From: Alisma plantago-aquatica | Taxonomy: Eukaryota > Streptophyta > Magnoliopsida > Alismatales > Alismataceae | DNA: 64,000 nt | Assembly (NCBI GenBank): GCA_963693085.1 | Contig: OY856413.1 | Location: 108,298,501-108,362,500 of the forward strand | Reading direction: 5' to 3' | Part shown: piece by piece, positions 37,901 to 50,220 of the stretch | Layout of the letters: every line of letters begins with the position of its first letter | Position numbering within the stretch: the first letter of the stretch is position 1 | Translations under genes and position numbers: made by a program | The notes under the pieces: model-generated | What the model was told of the DNA's origin: nothing | What the model saw: only the letters and a program-made list of their open reading frames with translations | Database searches by the model: none

Positions 37901-40601
37901 GGGTTTCGGTAACCTTTAATTCTTCATAGGTAGCTTCAGGATTTCCCTTAGCAGAGTCGGGAGGTTCGGTGCAATCCTTATCTTGTTGGTCAGTAGGTTC
38001 ATCATTAAAAAGGTGATATAGAGAAATTTCCAAGGGATCGCATGACTCGTGATATTCTTGAGTAAGTTGTGACATCTGCTCAACACAATCTATCAGATAG
38101 ACTTCCTCCTGTATACTTGGTCTTCTCATGCTTTCAAAAACTTTGAACTCCAGAGTTTCTTTACCTAACCTGAGCAGTAATGTTCCAGCTTCAACATCGA
38201 TAAGGGCTCTAGCAGTGGCGAGGAAAGGGAGACCGAAGATGAGAGGGTATTTGGTGTCTTCTTTTATGTCCATGATGACAAAATCACATGGGACATATGC
38301 GTCCTTGCCTACCTTGACCGGGATGTCTTCGAGAATTCCTAACGGTCATTTTACTGAATTGTCCGCAAGTTGAATTGTCATAGCAGTTGGAAGCAATTCT
38401 TCGAACCCTAATCTCTTGCATAGACTCAGCGGCATAATAGAAATACTTGCGCCAAGATCTGCCAATCCTTTCTTGCATGATGAATCACCAATGTGACATG
38501 AAATTCCGAAGGATCCTGGATCTTTTTGTTTCTTTGGCATCTTGCTTAGTATGATATCTGATGTGGTAGCAGCCAATTTTACAGTTTCATATTCTTCAGT
38601 AATGTACTTCTTGGTGAGGAGCGACTTTAGATACTTGGTCCAGGCTGGTATCTCATTAAGAGCATCCAGGAATGGTATATCAACATGGAGTTTCTTCATA
38701 GCCTCTTTAAATTTGATGAATCTAGTGTCAAGCGTAGTTTCCCTTAGTCGGGATGGGAAAGGAACACGAGGCTTATATATAGGAATATCTGATTCAGGTG
38801 TCTCTACTTCTTCATCAATAGATTCCTCAGAACTTCCCTTATCAGTATTTCTTTCCTTCGGTTGCGATTCTGGTGTTGTCAAGTTTTGGTCAGTCAAAGG
38901 TTCATTCTCCTCAGGGATATCCATAGTTGTTTTTGTTGGGGGATTCAAATAACTTTTCCCTGATCTTGTGGCGATAACCTTCAGCTGCTCCAGATGTTTC
39001 GGATTGTTCTCAGGTTGTCCGGCGAAGACTCCAGCTTGTGGCTTAATACTAGCGGCAAGTTGAGCTAGTTGAGTTTCAATAGCCTTCTGCTGGGCTTGTT
39101 GATTGGCTATCATCGTTTGTTGTGTTTGTAATAACTTTTCAATGGTAGATAGCTTGTCATCAGAAGGGATGGATCCTGTTTGACCCTGTTGTTGGTTCAA
39201 GCTTTGATACTGAGAGTTATTCTGATAGTTTCTGTTCTGAAAGTTTCCCCTGAAGTTTCCTTGATTCCCAAAGTTCTGTTGCTGGTTAAACTGATACCCA
39301 GATGGGCTTCTTGGTTGATTATTCGGAACAAATTGATGCGAGTTCATAGCTCCTGAAGGATTTCCGTACTGGAAGCCTGGGTGATTCCTATTTTGATTCG
39401 GATTGTAATAGTTCTGCCCAGGGTTGGTGTTAATAGCATTAAGATTTTCCATCTGGCAATTATCTCCTTGTCCACAGGCATTGCTTAAAACAACATCATA
39501 GAGAACATTGCATGATAGTGTGGAATGGTCAGTGCCTTTGCATGCCTCACAAAACAAAGAAGTAGACTTGACTTGTTCTGGTTGCCTAGTTGGAGAATGT
39601 CCTCTTCCAATAGCAGCAAGGGATGATTCTATGTGATCTTGCTTTGCAACCAAGACTTTCAAAGTTTCAGCTATAGATTTGTATTCTGGGATAGCGTCAG
39701 CCATTGCTACCTTTAAGACTCCTTTACCAACAGATCTGCCCCAGTTGGCTTGATTTTCTGCTCCCAGGGTGACTACTCTCCATGCGCTGTCGTAACTTTG
39801 CCGCATGAAGTTCCCTCCAGACGAGGAGTCAAGGAACATCTTAACATCATCCTCCACACCCCAGTAGAATATTTCTATCAGCTGATTCTTAGGAATTCCA
39901 TGGTGTGGGCATTTGCGTAGGAGCTCCTTGTATCTATCCCAAGCTTCAGAAAGAGTTTCTGCTGGGACTTGAGTGAAATTTGTGATTCGTCCCCTGATCT
40001 CATATGTAAGAGATGGGGGGTAGAACTTTTCTAGAAAGGCGTTTTGAAGCTGCTCCCAGGTGGTGATGGGTACATCACTCTGTAGTGAGTTGTACCAACT
40101 AATGGCTCTATCAGCCAGAGAGTACTTGAAGAGACGGAGTCGAATAGCATCATCAGAGACTCCATTTTGCTTCGTCATAGCACACAGGTCAATGAATCTG
40201 AGAAGATGACCTTGGCTGTCTTCAGCTTGTTTACCGTAGAATGGGTTGTTTTGAAGCAAGGTTATCCAATGTGCTCTAATCTCAAAGTTGGCAGCTTCGA
40301 TGGGAGGAGGATGCACCGGATGATAGACATTCGCGGCCTTTGGGATAGAGAACTCTCTAAGATCCTTCTGAAGTTCCGCTGCCTGCGCTGCTGCCTGTGC
40401 TGCTAAGATCTCCTGTTGAACCGCAGCTCTAGCTTCTTGCATGAACCTTTCTCTCTGCGCATTGATGTCTTGAGCCACCCTACGGGCTACTTCTTCTTCT
40501 TGCGCCATTCTGGCTTGATTCTCTCGGATCTGACGATGGAAGGTTCTATCGATTTCGGGATCAAAGCTCGCAGTCAGTCCGAGACTATCCGAACGGTGCA
40601 T
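34977..40601 (-). pseudogene. gag-pol of the Athila-like element, two internal stops
   Basis: One continuous frame of 1,875 codons from the ATG at 40599-40601 to the stop at 34977, interrupted only by TGA at 38346-38348 and TGA at 35418-35420. Gag: retrotransposon gag domain at about residues 108-260, a CCHC zinc knuckle at residues 351-364 (39510-39551), then an N/Q-rich stretch. Protease: DLGAS with the catalytic Asp at 38457-38459; the first stop falls shortly after it. Reverse transcriptase: FMDD at 37131-37142. RNase H: MCDASD near 36693. Integrase: H-x6-H and C-x2-C zinc site, then Asp 35862-35864, Asp 35685-35687 and Glu 35577-35579, an exact D-x58-D-x35-E spacing. The second stop lies after the integrase core; the C-terminal 127 codons (35357-34977) remain open in the same frame. 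No frameshift was seen. This copy would make truncated proteins only. Confidence 0.93.
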
Positions 40602-40757
40602 GCACTAATCGTCAAAGAGCACCTGAAATTTGAAAAGGTTTGAAAGTGAGATCCTTGGTGTAGATTAAAGATCAAATAGATGAGCGATAGCTTCAAAAAG
40701 AAAACAAAATCCTAGATTAGTCTTAAAAGAACTAGATTTGACTGACTGATTCCGTTG

Positions 40758-40775
40758 TCCCCGGCAACGGCGCCA
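40758..40775 (-). promoter_or_regulatory. Primer binding site, tRNA-Asp
   Basis: The plus strand reads tccccggcaacggcgcca, identical to the 3' end (with CCA) of plant tRNA-Asp as I know it; the element strand is therefore complementary to that tRNA over 18 bases. It lies 5 bp from the 5' LTR end at 40781. tRNA-Asp priming is characteristic of Athila and related lineages. Confidence 0.9.
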
Positions 40776-42083
40776 GAATTTGATGTGGCTTTTTGAATGC
40801 ACTAACAAATTCACTCGGGGTTTATATCCCCGAGCTTTTACCAAAACCAAGTGCAACAATACCACCCGCAAGCGGACGGATCTTATCGCAGTATAGTTGA
40901 GGATCGAACCCAAAGGAAAATGTTTTTAAGAATCTTTGTCAGTTAGATCTAGCCCAAGTAAAACTAATATTTAGAACAATTGGTTGATTTTGGTTTGATT
41001 AAACTAATTGCAAGAAAGTAAATGCGGAATAAAAGATGGGTTTAGATCAATGATATGGAATCGCTGGGATGGTACCGGGTTTGACCACCGCTACGCACAC
41101 AAACATACTCTTTTGCAAACAATCCAGGCACGATATAACACTCCAAATAGAGCTGCTGCAGAACCCCCCATACGGGCGTTAGGTCCGCGTAAGCATCACC
41201 ATAGGCAGCCGATTTCTCATCGCCATCCGGATCACATGTCTTACGGCTCTGAAGATACAGAAATCCACGGAGGTTGTGAACCCCCCATACGGGCGTTAGG
41301 CGCACAGAAGCATCACCGAAGGCTAGATGGCTCGTCCCCTCGCGGATCATACACTTACGACCTCGATGAAATCCCATCCTATTTCTAGTTTGGGAGTCAG
41401 CCGCGTTAACCGATAAACAAGCAGGAAGGTGACATGCGAGCAAACATCGACGTTTAGCAAGATGATGCAAAATCCAACTAAGGTTGTGAACCCCCTATAC
41501 AGGCGTTAGGCGCACAGAAGCGTCACCGAAGGCTAGATGGCTCGTCCCCTCGCGGATCATACACTTACTACCTCAAGGAACCCATCGGAAGTTATCATCA
41601 AGGGTCAAACATGCTAAACGACGTTCCAACCCATGCCTTGAAGTTATCGCAACATAGGAACCCATGCATTGAAGTTATCGCAACATAGGGAGCACAAAGA
41701 TGAAAACACGCACATAACCAACCTACAAGCTTAACGATAAACGACGAAATGAAGAGTTATATACATTGCCTTGGAAAGTTCAACAAAAGAACATGGTTTG
41801 CATGGGCAGCGGGGCTAGTCCCCGCACCCCAGCGAAAGAGGACTACTCGCTCATGATACGAGATACAAGAAGGATAGGAGAGAAAGATAGATCCGCCATG
41901 AGCTCGGTGTAGAGGGTGGACGCAGCTCGGTGAAGAAGATGCGCTCCTTGCGCCATCTTCTTCCTCTTCTTGGCCTCCTTGGACGCAACACCAGCGGTAG
42001 ATGGAGTGGAACTTGCTCGGTGTGGTGCTCTGGCAGCCTCTCGGCGTCCGGAACCGATGCCTCAAAATGGGGACCCTGGGGGT

Positions 42084-42093
42084 CTATTTATAG
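42084..42093 (-). promoter_or_regulatory. TATA box in 5' LTR (element promoter)
   Basis: The minus strand reads ctataaatag, identical to the other LTR. It would position initiation about 30 bp further left, giving a long R/U5 leader of about 1.27 kb before the primer site. Confidence 0.82.
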
Positions 42094-42139
42094 TTTCAGA
42101 TCTGATCCCAAACGGTTTGGGTGAGTTGCTGGAAATATC

Positions 42140-42995
42140 TTCTCCAAACGGTTTGGAGACCGTTTGGGCGTCAAACGGTCTTGGGACCGTTTGGGCGCCA
42201 AACGGTCTTGAGACCGCTTGGGCACCAAACGGTCTTGAGACCGTTTGGGCATCAAACGGTTTGGAGGTCGTTTGAGCGCCAAACGGTCTTGCTTTGATCG
42301 GTCCTGGCTTTGGCGTGGTCGCGCGGCTTTAGTTCTTCAATCGATCCTTGCGCTTGCATCAAACGGTCTTGGGACCGCGCGGGACCAAACGGTCTTGGGA
42401 CCACGCGGGACCAAACGGTCTTGGGACCGTTTGGGACCAAACGGCCTTGGGACCGCATGGGAGCAAACGGCCTTGAGACCGCATGGGAGCAAACGGCCTT
42501 GGGACCGCATGGGACCAAACGGTCTTGAGACCGCATGGGACCAAACGGCCTTGAGACCGCATGGGACCAAACGGTCTTGAGACCGCATGGGACCAAACGG
42601 TCTTGAGACCGCATGGGACCAAACGGTCTTGAGACCGCATGGGACCAAACGGCCTTGAGACCGCATGGGACCAAACGGCCTTGAGACCGCATGGGACCAA
42701 ACGGTCTTGAGACCGCATGGGACCAAACGGTCTTGGGACCGCATGGGACCAAACGGTCTTGAGACCGCATGGGACCAAACGGTCTTGGGACCGCATGGGA
42801 CCAAACGGTCTTGAGACCGCATGGGACCAAACGGTCTTGAGACCGCATGGGACCAAACGGTCTTGAGACCGCATGGGACCAAACGGTCTTGAGACCGCAT
42901 GGACTTCTTGGGCAACTGGTTTCGTCTTGTTCTTTGTGTATTCCAGCAAACGCTCTTGAGACCGCATGGATCCAAACGGTCTTGAGACCGTTTGC
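42140..42995. repeat. 26-bp dyad tandem array in U3 of 5' LTR
   Basis: The core array at about 42357-42902 has 21 units, same consensus as in the other LTR, with looser flanking copies at 42140-42290 and 42950-42995. It lies upstream of the TATA box in the direction of transcription, where enhancer-type repeats of LTR promoters usually lie. Confidence 0.93.
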
Positions 42996-43169
42996 ATGGA
43001 GTTGCCTGCTACACCTGCATAAAATGAAAGATATTTAGTTAAAACCTTGATTATTGAATCACTGAGTAGTTTTGTGCATTATGATTCATATTAGGGTAAA
43101 AAGATGTGGAATAGATATTGAATTGTTCCAAAAAGGTAATTGAAAATCATGATGAGTATGCACTCATCA

Positions 43170-43174
43170 GTGTA
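43170..43174. other. Target-site duplication gtgta (right)
   Basis: Matches 31108-31112 exactly and directly follows the CA end of the right LTR. Confidence 0.92.
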
Positions 43175-44013
43175 CTTGTAATTCATTCTAAAGTATCTAA
43201 GTGCATGTACTCTAATGTTCTAGATAGAGTAGAGAGTAAGGTGAATGCATGAGCATCTAAACACTTATGTTTTTGTGGAAGAGTGTGTTAAGCTAAATCA
43301 ATCTTAATAGTGACCCTCACATATGGAATGCAAACTATTTTGTTACCATTGAGTTTGTGTGAAAGGATAGATGGGACGATGAGAAGATATATTTGGGGAG
43401 GTAATCACAAGAAAACCCAATGTCATTGGTAGTCTGGAATGAAGTGATGAGCAAGAAAAAGGAAGGGGGAATAGGAATCAAGTCCATGAGGATATGGAAC
43501 TAAGCCTTGTTGATAAAAATACATGGGACCTAGAAACGTGAAAATATTCTATTTGGTGTAAGGGTATGCAACAAAGCTTCAATAAGTTTGATTCAGCCAA
43601 GAGAGGTACAATCTCACATCTTGGTAAAGTCACATTTGAAGGAAAAATTTTAATATGTGACAAATCTATCCTAATGTCTGTAAGAAATAAAAAGGTGAAT
43701 GTATGGGATGATTGTTGGGTGAATGTGGGTCTTTCTTTACGAGACCATACAAAAGGACCTATTCAAAGTAATCTTGTAGATCTACAAGTAAGCTATAATG
43801 TATCATGTATAACTAACTGAGATTGTGAGTTCTTGAATGACTGGATAGAAAAGATGTAGCCAATATCATTAAGAATGTAGATGTGTCATTGGGAGGAAAT
43901 CATGTAGACCAGTGGGTCTAGGTCCATACAACTATTAGTAAGTTCTCTACAAAATAGGTGTATGAAATAATCTAGAGATTCAAGGACACTTCATCTCAAG
44001 GTAGATGGGAGGT
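43175..44013 (+). pseudogene. LINE-1 type element, middle segment
   Basis: Continues the same LINE after the gtgta target duplication. It reads LVIHSKVSKCMYSN, then MQTILLPLSL and RRYIWGGNHKKTQ near 43330-43410 (the L1 region downstream of the RT), KKEGGIGIKSMRIWN near 43460, and HTTISKFSTK*VYEII at about 43928-43975. It ends at GRWE near 44011, where the tandem array begins. Translation crosses several stops and frameshifts. Colinearity with the two other segments is the main support. Confidence 0.75.
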
Positions 44014-47000
44014 ATAACAATTGCCCAACTAATGATGATCACATCTAATATGGCTAACTACTTTCAGAGAAGGGAGACACTGCAAGATAAACATACCAAA
44101 CCTAATCACTAACCAAAATAATCTAGTTGCAAATTAAAGCCTATACATTACTCAAACAAATATGGCTAGGATTTTATACAAAGGAAGAAGTACGTTTCTT
44201 GGTAATTTAGAATTGTATTTATAACAAAAAGAATATGGAATTTTCTAAGATTGACTTCAAGCATCATAACAAGTTAGAATTTGTTACACAGCTCAAAGAC
44301 CACACTCCCAAGAGGAATTCAACAAATTCTCAATTCATATTCAACGCATGTTATCATCTAATCTTCACCAAGAGAGGCATACACTGCACACATAAGTAAT
44401 TAAATCTAATTAGTAACCATGTAGAATGTATAAAACCTAAAATGTAAGTTGTTATCAAGAGAGAGACAAACACTGAGACCCACATTAATCAAATGCAAGA
44501 TAAGAAATGCTTCACAGCTAGAAGACCACACACCTAAGTTGGATATAATAGATTCCCAACTAATCAACAACACATGTAATATGCATAACTACTTCAAGAG
44601 AGGGTCGAAACTGCAAGCCAAGCATACCAAACCTAATCACTAACCAAAATAATCTAGCTGCAAATTAAAGCATGCAGATTACAAAAAAAATATGGCTGGG
44701 ATTTTAGATATTGGAAGAAGTACCTACCCTGGTCATGCAAAGTTTTATATATACCAAAACGAATATGGACTATGATACACTTGAGTTCAAACATCATAAC
44801 ATGATAAGATTTGTGTCACACCTCAAAGACCACACTCCCAAGAGGAATTTGACAAATTCTCAATTCATAATCAAGGCATGTAATCATCCAATCTACACAA
44901 AGAGAGACATACACTGCGCGCATATGTAATCAAATCTAATTAGTAACCAAGTAGAAAGTAAAAAAAAACTAAAATGTAAGTAGTTATCAAGATAGAGGCA
45001 TACATTGCTAGCAAGATTAATCAAATGCAATATAGGCATTATTTCATAGCTAGAAGAACACATGCCCAAGTTGCATATAATAAATGCCCAATAATGATCC
45101 AGACATGTAATATGGCTAGCTACTTCAAGTGAGGGGTGACACTGCAAGACAAAGACACCAAACCTAATCATTCAAAAATATAATCTAGTTGCAAATTAAA
45201 GCCTATACATTACACAAAAAACTATCTATGCTTTTAGATCAAGGAAGAAGTACCAGCCTTGGTCAATCAAATTTTTTTATATACCAAAAAGAATATGGAA
45301 TATGATACACTTGAGTTTAAACATCATAAATGATAAGCTTTGTTTCATAGCTCAAATACCACACTCCCAAGAGGGATTTTACAAATGCTTAATTCATTTT
45401 CAGCACATGTAATTAGCCAATATGCTATAAGAGAGACTTACACTACACACATAAGTAATCAAATCTAATTTGTAACCAAGTAGAAAGTAAGAAACCTAAA
45501 AAGAAAGTAGCTATCAAGAGAGAGGCATACACTGCAAGCCACATTAATCAAATGTAATATATGCATTGTCTTACAGCTAGAAAATCACACACCCAAGTTG
45601 GATACAAAAAACACCCAACTAATGATCAACACATGTAATATGGATAGCTACTTCAAGAGAGGGGTGGCACTGCAAGCCAAACATACCAAACCTAATCACT
45701 AACCAAAACAATCCAGTTGCAAATTATAGCCTATCCATTACACAAAAAATATGGCTTGTATTTTATATAAAGGAAGAAGTGCATGCCTTGGTTATTCAAA
45801 ATTGTATATATACCGAAAAGGATATTGAATATGCTACACTTGAGTTCAAAAATCAAAACTAGATAGGATTTGTTTCACAGTTCGAAGAGCACACTCCGAG
45901 GAGGAATTTAACAAATGCTCAATTCATATTCAACGCATGTAATCTGCCAATTTTCACCAAGAGAGACATTCATTGCATGCATAAGTAATCAGGTCTAATT
46001 AGTAACCATGTAGAAAGTAAAAAACATAAAATGAAAGTAGTTAAAAATGATATCCATACATTGCAAGCCACATTAATCAAATGCAAGATAAGCATTGTTT
46101 CACTTCTAGAAGACCACATGCCCAAGTTGGATATACCTAATGATCAACACATAATATGGATATCTACTTCAAAAGAGGGAGACACTTCAAGGAAAACATA
46201 CCAAACCTAAGTAGTAACCAAAATAATTTGGTTGCAAATTAAAGCCTATACATTACAAAAACAAATATGGCTAGGATTTTAGATAAAGTAAGAAGTACCT
46301 TCCATTGTCATTCAAAATTGTATATATACCAAAAGGGATATGGAATATGCTACACTTGAGTTCAAACATCATAAAAAGGTAGGCTTTGTCTTACAATTCG
46401 ACGACCACACTCTCATGAGGAATTTAACAAATGCTCAATTTATATTTAATGCATGTAATCAGCCAATCTGCACCAAGAGAGACATATACTACACACATAA
46501 GTAATAAAATCTATTTAGTATCCAAGTAGAAAGTAAAGAACCTAAAATGTAAGTAGTTATCAAGAGATAGGTCACATTAATGAAATGCAAGATAATCATT
46601 ATTTCACAGTTAGAAGACCACACGCCCAAGTTGGAAATAAAAAATGCCCAACTAAATTTGACCACAAGTTATATGGATAGCTACTTCAAGAGAGGGGCAA
46701 CTCTACAAGCCAAACATACCAAACCTAATCACTGACTAAAATAATACAATTGCAAATTAAAGCCTATATATTATACAAAAAAAATATGGCTATGATTTTA
46801 GATGACAGAAGAAGTACTTGCCTTAGTCTTTCAAAATTGTATATATACAAAAAAGAATATGGAATATGATACACTTGAGTTCAAACATGATAACAAGATA
46901 GGTTTTGTTGCACTTCTCAAAGACCAAACTCACAGGAGGAATTCAACAAATGGTAAATTCACAACCAAAGCATGTAACCAGCCATTCTGCGTCAAGAGAG

Positions 47001-48659
47001 ACATACACTGCACATATAAGTAATCAAATCTAATTAGTATTCAAGTAGAAAGTACAAAACCTAAAAAGTATGTAGTTACCAAGAGAGAGGCATACATTGC
47101 AAGATACATTAATCAAATGTGTGATAAGTATTGTTTCACATATAGAAGACCACACGCCAAAGTTGGATATAACAGATTCCCAATTAATCATCAACACATG
47201 TAATATGGCAAGATAATTAAGAGAGGGAATACACCACAAGACAAACATACCAAACTGAAACACTAATCGAAATAATACAGTTAGAAATTATAGCATATAC
47301 ATTATATTGAAAAATATGGCTAGGAATTCAGATAAAGGAATAAGTACCTTCCTTGGCCATTTAAAATTGTATATATACCAAAAATAATATGGAACCTAAT
47401 ACACTTGTGTTCAATCATCATAACATTATAGGCTTTGTTTCACAACTCAAAGACCACACTCCAAGAAGGAATTTAACAAATTCTCCATTTAATATTCAAT
47501 GCATGTTATCACCCAATCTGCACCACAAGAGACATACACTACGCACATAAGTAATTAAATCTAATTAGTAACCAAGTAAAAAGTAAAAACCCTAAAAAGT
47601 AAGTAATTGTAAAGAGAGAGGCATACGCGGAAATCCACAGTAATCAAATGCCAGATAAGCATTGGTTCATAACTAGAAGACCACACACCAAAGTTGGATA
47701 TAACAAATGCCCAACTAATGGTCAACACATGTAATACAGCTAGATTCTTCAAGAGAGGGGAGACACTATAGGCCAAACATACCAACCCTAATTACTAACC
47801 AAAATAGTTCAGTAAAAAATTACAACCTATACTTTACATAAAAAATATGGCTAGGATTTTAGATAAAGGAAGAAGTACATGGCTTGGTCATTCAAAATTG
47901 GTATATATGCCACAAAAAATATGGAATATGCTACACTTGAGTTCAAACATAATAACATGATAGGCATTGTTACACGACACACACGCACACTCCCAAGAGG
48001 AATTTTACAAATGTTAAATTCATATTCAACACATGTAATTAGCCAATCTACACCAAGAGAGACATTAATTGCAAGCATAAGTAATCAAATCTAATTAGTA
48101 ACCAAGAATAAAGTAAAATACCTAAAAAGTAAGTAGTTATCAAGAGAGAAACATACACTACAAGCCACATTAATCAAATGCAAGATAAGCATTTTTTCAC
48201 AACTAGAAAACCACATGCCTATGTTGGATAACAAATTCACAGCTAATGATCAACACATGTAATAAGGATAACTACTTCAAGAGAGGGGTGACACTTCAAG
48301 CCAAACATACCAAACCTAATCACTAACCAAAATAATCTAATTGAAAATTACATGCTATACATTACACAAAGAAATATAGTTAGGATTTTAGATAAAGGAA
48401 GAAGTACCTGCTTTGGTCATTCAAAATTGTATATATACCAAAAATAATATGGAATAAGGTACAATTGAATTCAAGCATCATAACATGATAGGCTCTATTT
48501 CACACCTCGAAGACCACACTCCCAGGAGGAATTTATGAAATGCTCAATTCATATTCAACTCATGTAATCTACACCAAGAAATACATACACTAGATGTATA
48601 AGTAACCAAAACTAATTAGGAACCAAGCAGGAAGTAAAAAACCTATAAAGTAAGTAGTG
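44014..48659. repeat. Tandem array, about 9 units of 528 bp, inside LINE ORF2
   Basis: The anchor ccaaacctaat recurs at about 44096, 44626, 45157, 45686, 46201, 46719, 47249, 47781 and 48308, giving spacings of 515-532 bp. Units are diverged (point changes and short indels) but colinear. Each contains two related segments of about 150 bp: one with gtttcacagctagaagacca...aactaatgatcaacacatgtaat, the other with gtttcacagctcaaagacca...attcatattcaacacatgtaat. There is no LINE similarity and no coding potential beyond short frames. The array begins after GRWE and ends before WKVKV of the LINE zinc-binding region. The shared trinucleotide gta at the borders is too short to count as a target duplication. 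Confidence 0.88.
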
Positions 48660-50220
48660 GAAAGTCAAAGTGTCAAGTCGAGTGAAGACCTTCACATGGC
48701 TTTCATTTCATAAGGATTTACTTAAAAATGACATAATAAATATTAGACACATGACAATGGTGAGTCACCATAACATGAGAAAGACAGCTGATGAAACACC
48801 CATCCATGCCCTCAGGGATTGCAATGTGGTGAAAGTAGTGTGGAAGATTCTTATATCGCAAGAGAATATATAGGAGTTTTTTGCACATGTCACCTTGAAA
48901 GGGTGATCACTATGACTAATAATGCTTAGGGTGTCAAGGAAGATACTTTCTTAGTAAGCTCCAACTACTTCTAGAGATATAAGAATTTACATTTTTTTAA
49001 GGCAATGTGTTGAGAACTGAGCATCAAGTTGCTAATGTGAGACACGCTACCCAATTGAACACTGAGGCATTCAAGAAAGATGAGACTGAATAGAACACCA
49101 ACATGTTGGATGGTTGGAAATCGTCGGTACATGGAACCATCTAGTTCAATGTCGACACAACCGTCAACAAGCATGGAGCAGCAGTAATAGGGGTACCTAG
49201 AAATTTCCACCATGAGTGTTTAGGCATATGGGGAAAGAAGTTGAACAAGACAAATGCAACTAATGACGAAATGGATGGCATCACCATGGAGCTTGAACAT
49301 GTGACTATCTGTGTATGGTCTAATATTGTAGATTGTCAAATGGTGAGTAGGATTATGAAGGATGACGGAGCCAATTATCCAAGATTTGTAACATGGATGG
49401 TGAGGATCATGTAGATTATGAGGAGCAACATGAGGGCGGAGCACATTTGTAGGGAAAAAAATTAATTAGGTGATAGCATTGTTGAATCTCACTATCAAAT
49501 TTTATTCAGCTAAATAACAATAGTGAGTGTAATTTATTTTTTAATTGACTTGCACGAAGAAGACAAGATGAATAGATAGCTTCCTGGCTTCTCCAACAAA
49601 AAACAAGCCATCAAAAAATCCAAAATGAGGAATGGTGGTAGCCACCTTAAGGAGACAACATATGGATAAATGTGAACCTAGTAGGGAACAGATGATACAA
49701 TGTCCATGCAATCTGTGTCATTGCGAGAGATAGTTGAGGTCACTAGCTAATGGCTTCCTACTAAAGAGGAAATAGAGGTGATATAGTTGATGGGGAACTC
49801 AAAGCTATTTAGGAATATATTCAACTGGAAAACACACTTACAATCCAATCTGACTCTAAAGCAACATGTGCCCATATGGAGAAGTTTAGAGATGGTTTGG
49901 TAGATATGGATCCTTGTGCAGTTTGATCAAGATTCATAAGGACAAATGCAATAGATGCATCATCTAGTTCAAGAAGCGTGAATGAAACAAGCTCACAGAT
50001 GCTTTAGCAAAAGACTAACTCAAGCTACAAGAGAAAAGGGGATTGATAGAAACAATGCCCGGGAAGCCTAAGAAAAATCTATGACAATGGTAGAAGTAGA
50101 ATTTTGATTCCTGTCAATAGTTATAGGAGTAGAATAACAATTTTTAACTCTGCTGAGAATAGATTATTTTAGTTAGTAACCTTAATTTGAGTAATCTTGT
50201 AGAAGGGGACATAAATGAAT
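48660..50220 (+). pseudogene. LINE-1 type element, 3' segment (zf-RVT, RNase H)
   Basis: Starts exactly where the array ends: WKVKVSSRVKTFTWLSFHKD, then ADETPIHALRDCNVVKVVW (48785-48845) is the zf-RVT domain. From about 49095 a frame reads FNVDTTVNKHGAAVIGVPRN and later DEMDGITMELEHV, the start of a plant RNase H (RVT_3) domain; QSDSKATCAHMEKFRDGLVD and LTDALAKD near 49850-50010 are its later parts. A candidate polyadenylation signal aataaa lies at about 50217. With both insertions removed the LINE is about 6 kb, a normal length for plant L1. Confidence 0.72.

Larger units (their letters stand above)
31113..43169 (-). mobile_element. Athila-lineage Ty3/gypsy LTR retrotransposon, 12,057 bp
   Basis: A complete element in minus orientation. 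LTRs lie at 31113-33508 and 40781-43169, both with TG...CA ends, flanked by the 5-bp duplication gtgta at 31108-31112 and 43170-43174. It has a tRNA-Asp primer binding site, a single gag-pol frame, and a polypurine-type tract next to the 3' LTR. The Athila assignment rests on the tRNA-Asp primer, a DLGAS-type protease, the FMDDFSVYG polymerase box and the integrase tail; it is family knowledge, not a computed tree. No envelope-like gene is present; 1.47 kb of non-coding sequence separates pol from the 3' LTR. It is inserted in the LINE ORF2. Confidence 0.93.
40781..43169 (-). repeat. 5' LTR of the Athila-like element (2,389 bp)
   Basis: The promoter-bearing LTR in element orientation (starts at 43169). 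The TATA box is at 42084-42093, so transcription would start near 42055 and run leftward through the primer site at 40775. It has the same internal repeats as the 3' LTR. Its 26-bp array (about 42357-42902) has 21 units against 22 in the other LTR, and variant units occur in a different order. Confidence 0.93.

Noticed and set aside
38346..38348. Programmed gag/pol readthrough at the TGA
   Set aside because: Related elements of this lineage usually have one continuous frame and the stop falls inside the protease, so a disabling mutation is simpler; not excluded without other copies.
44014..48659. Centromeric satellite
   Set aside because: Only about nine diverged units inside a LINE; nothing in the window indicates a centromere.
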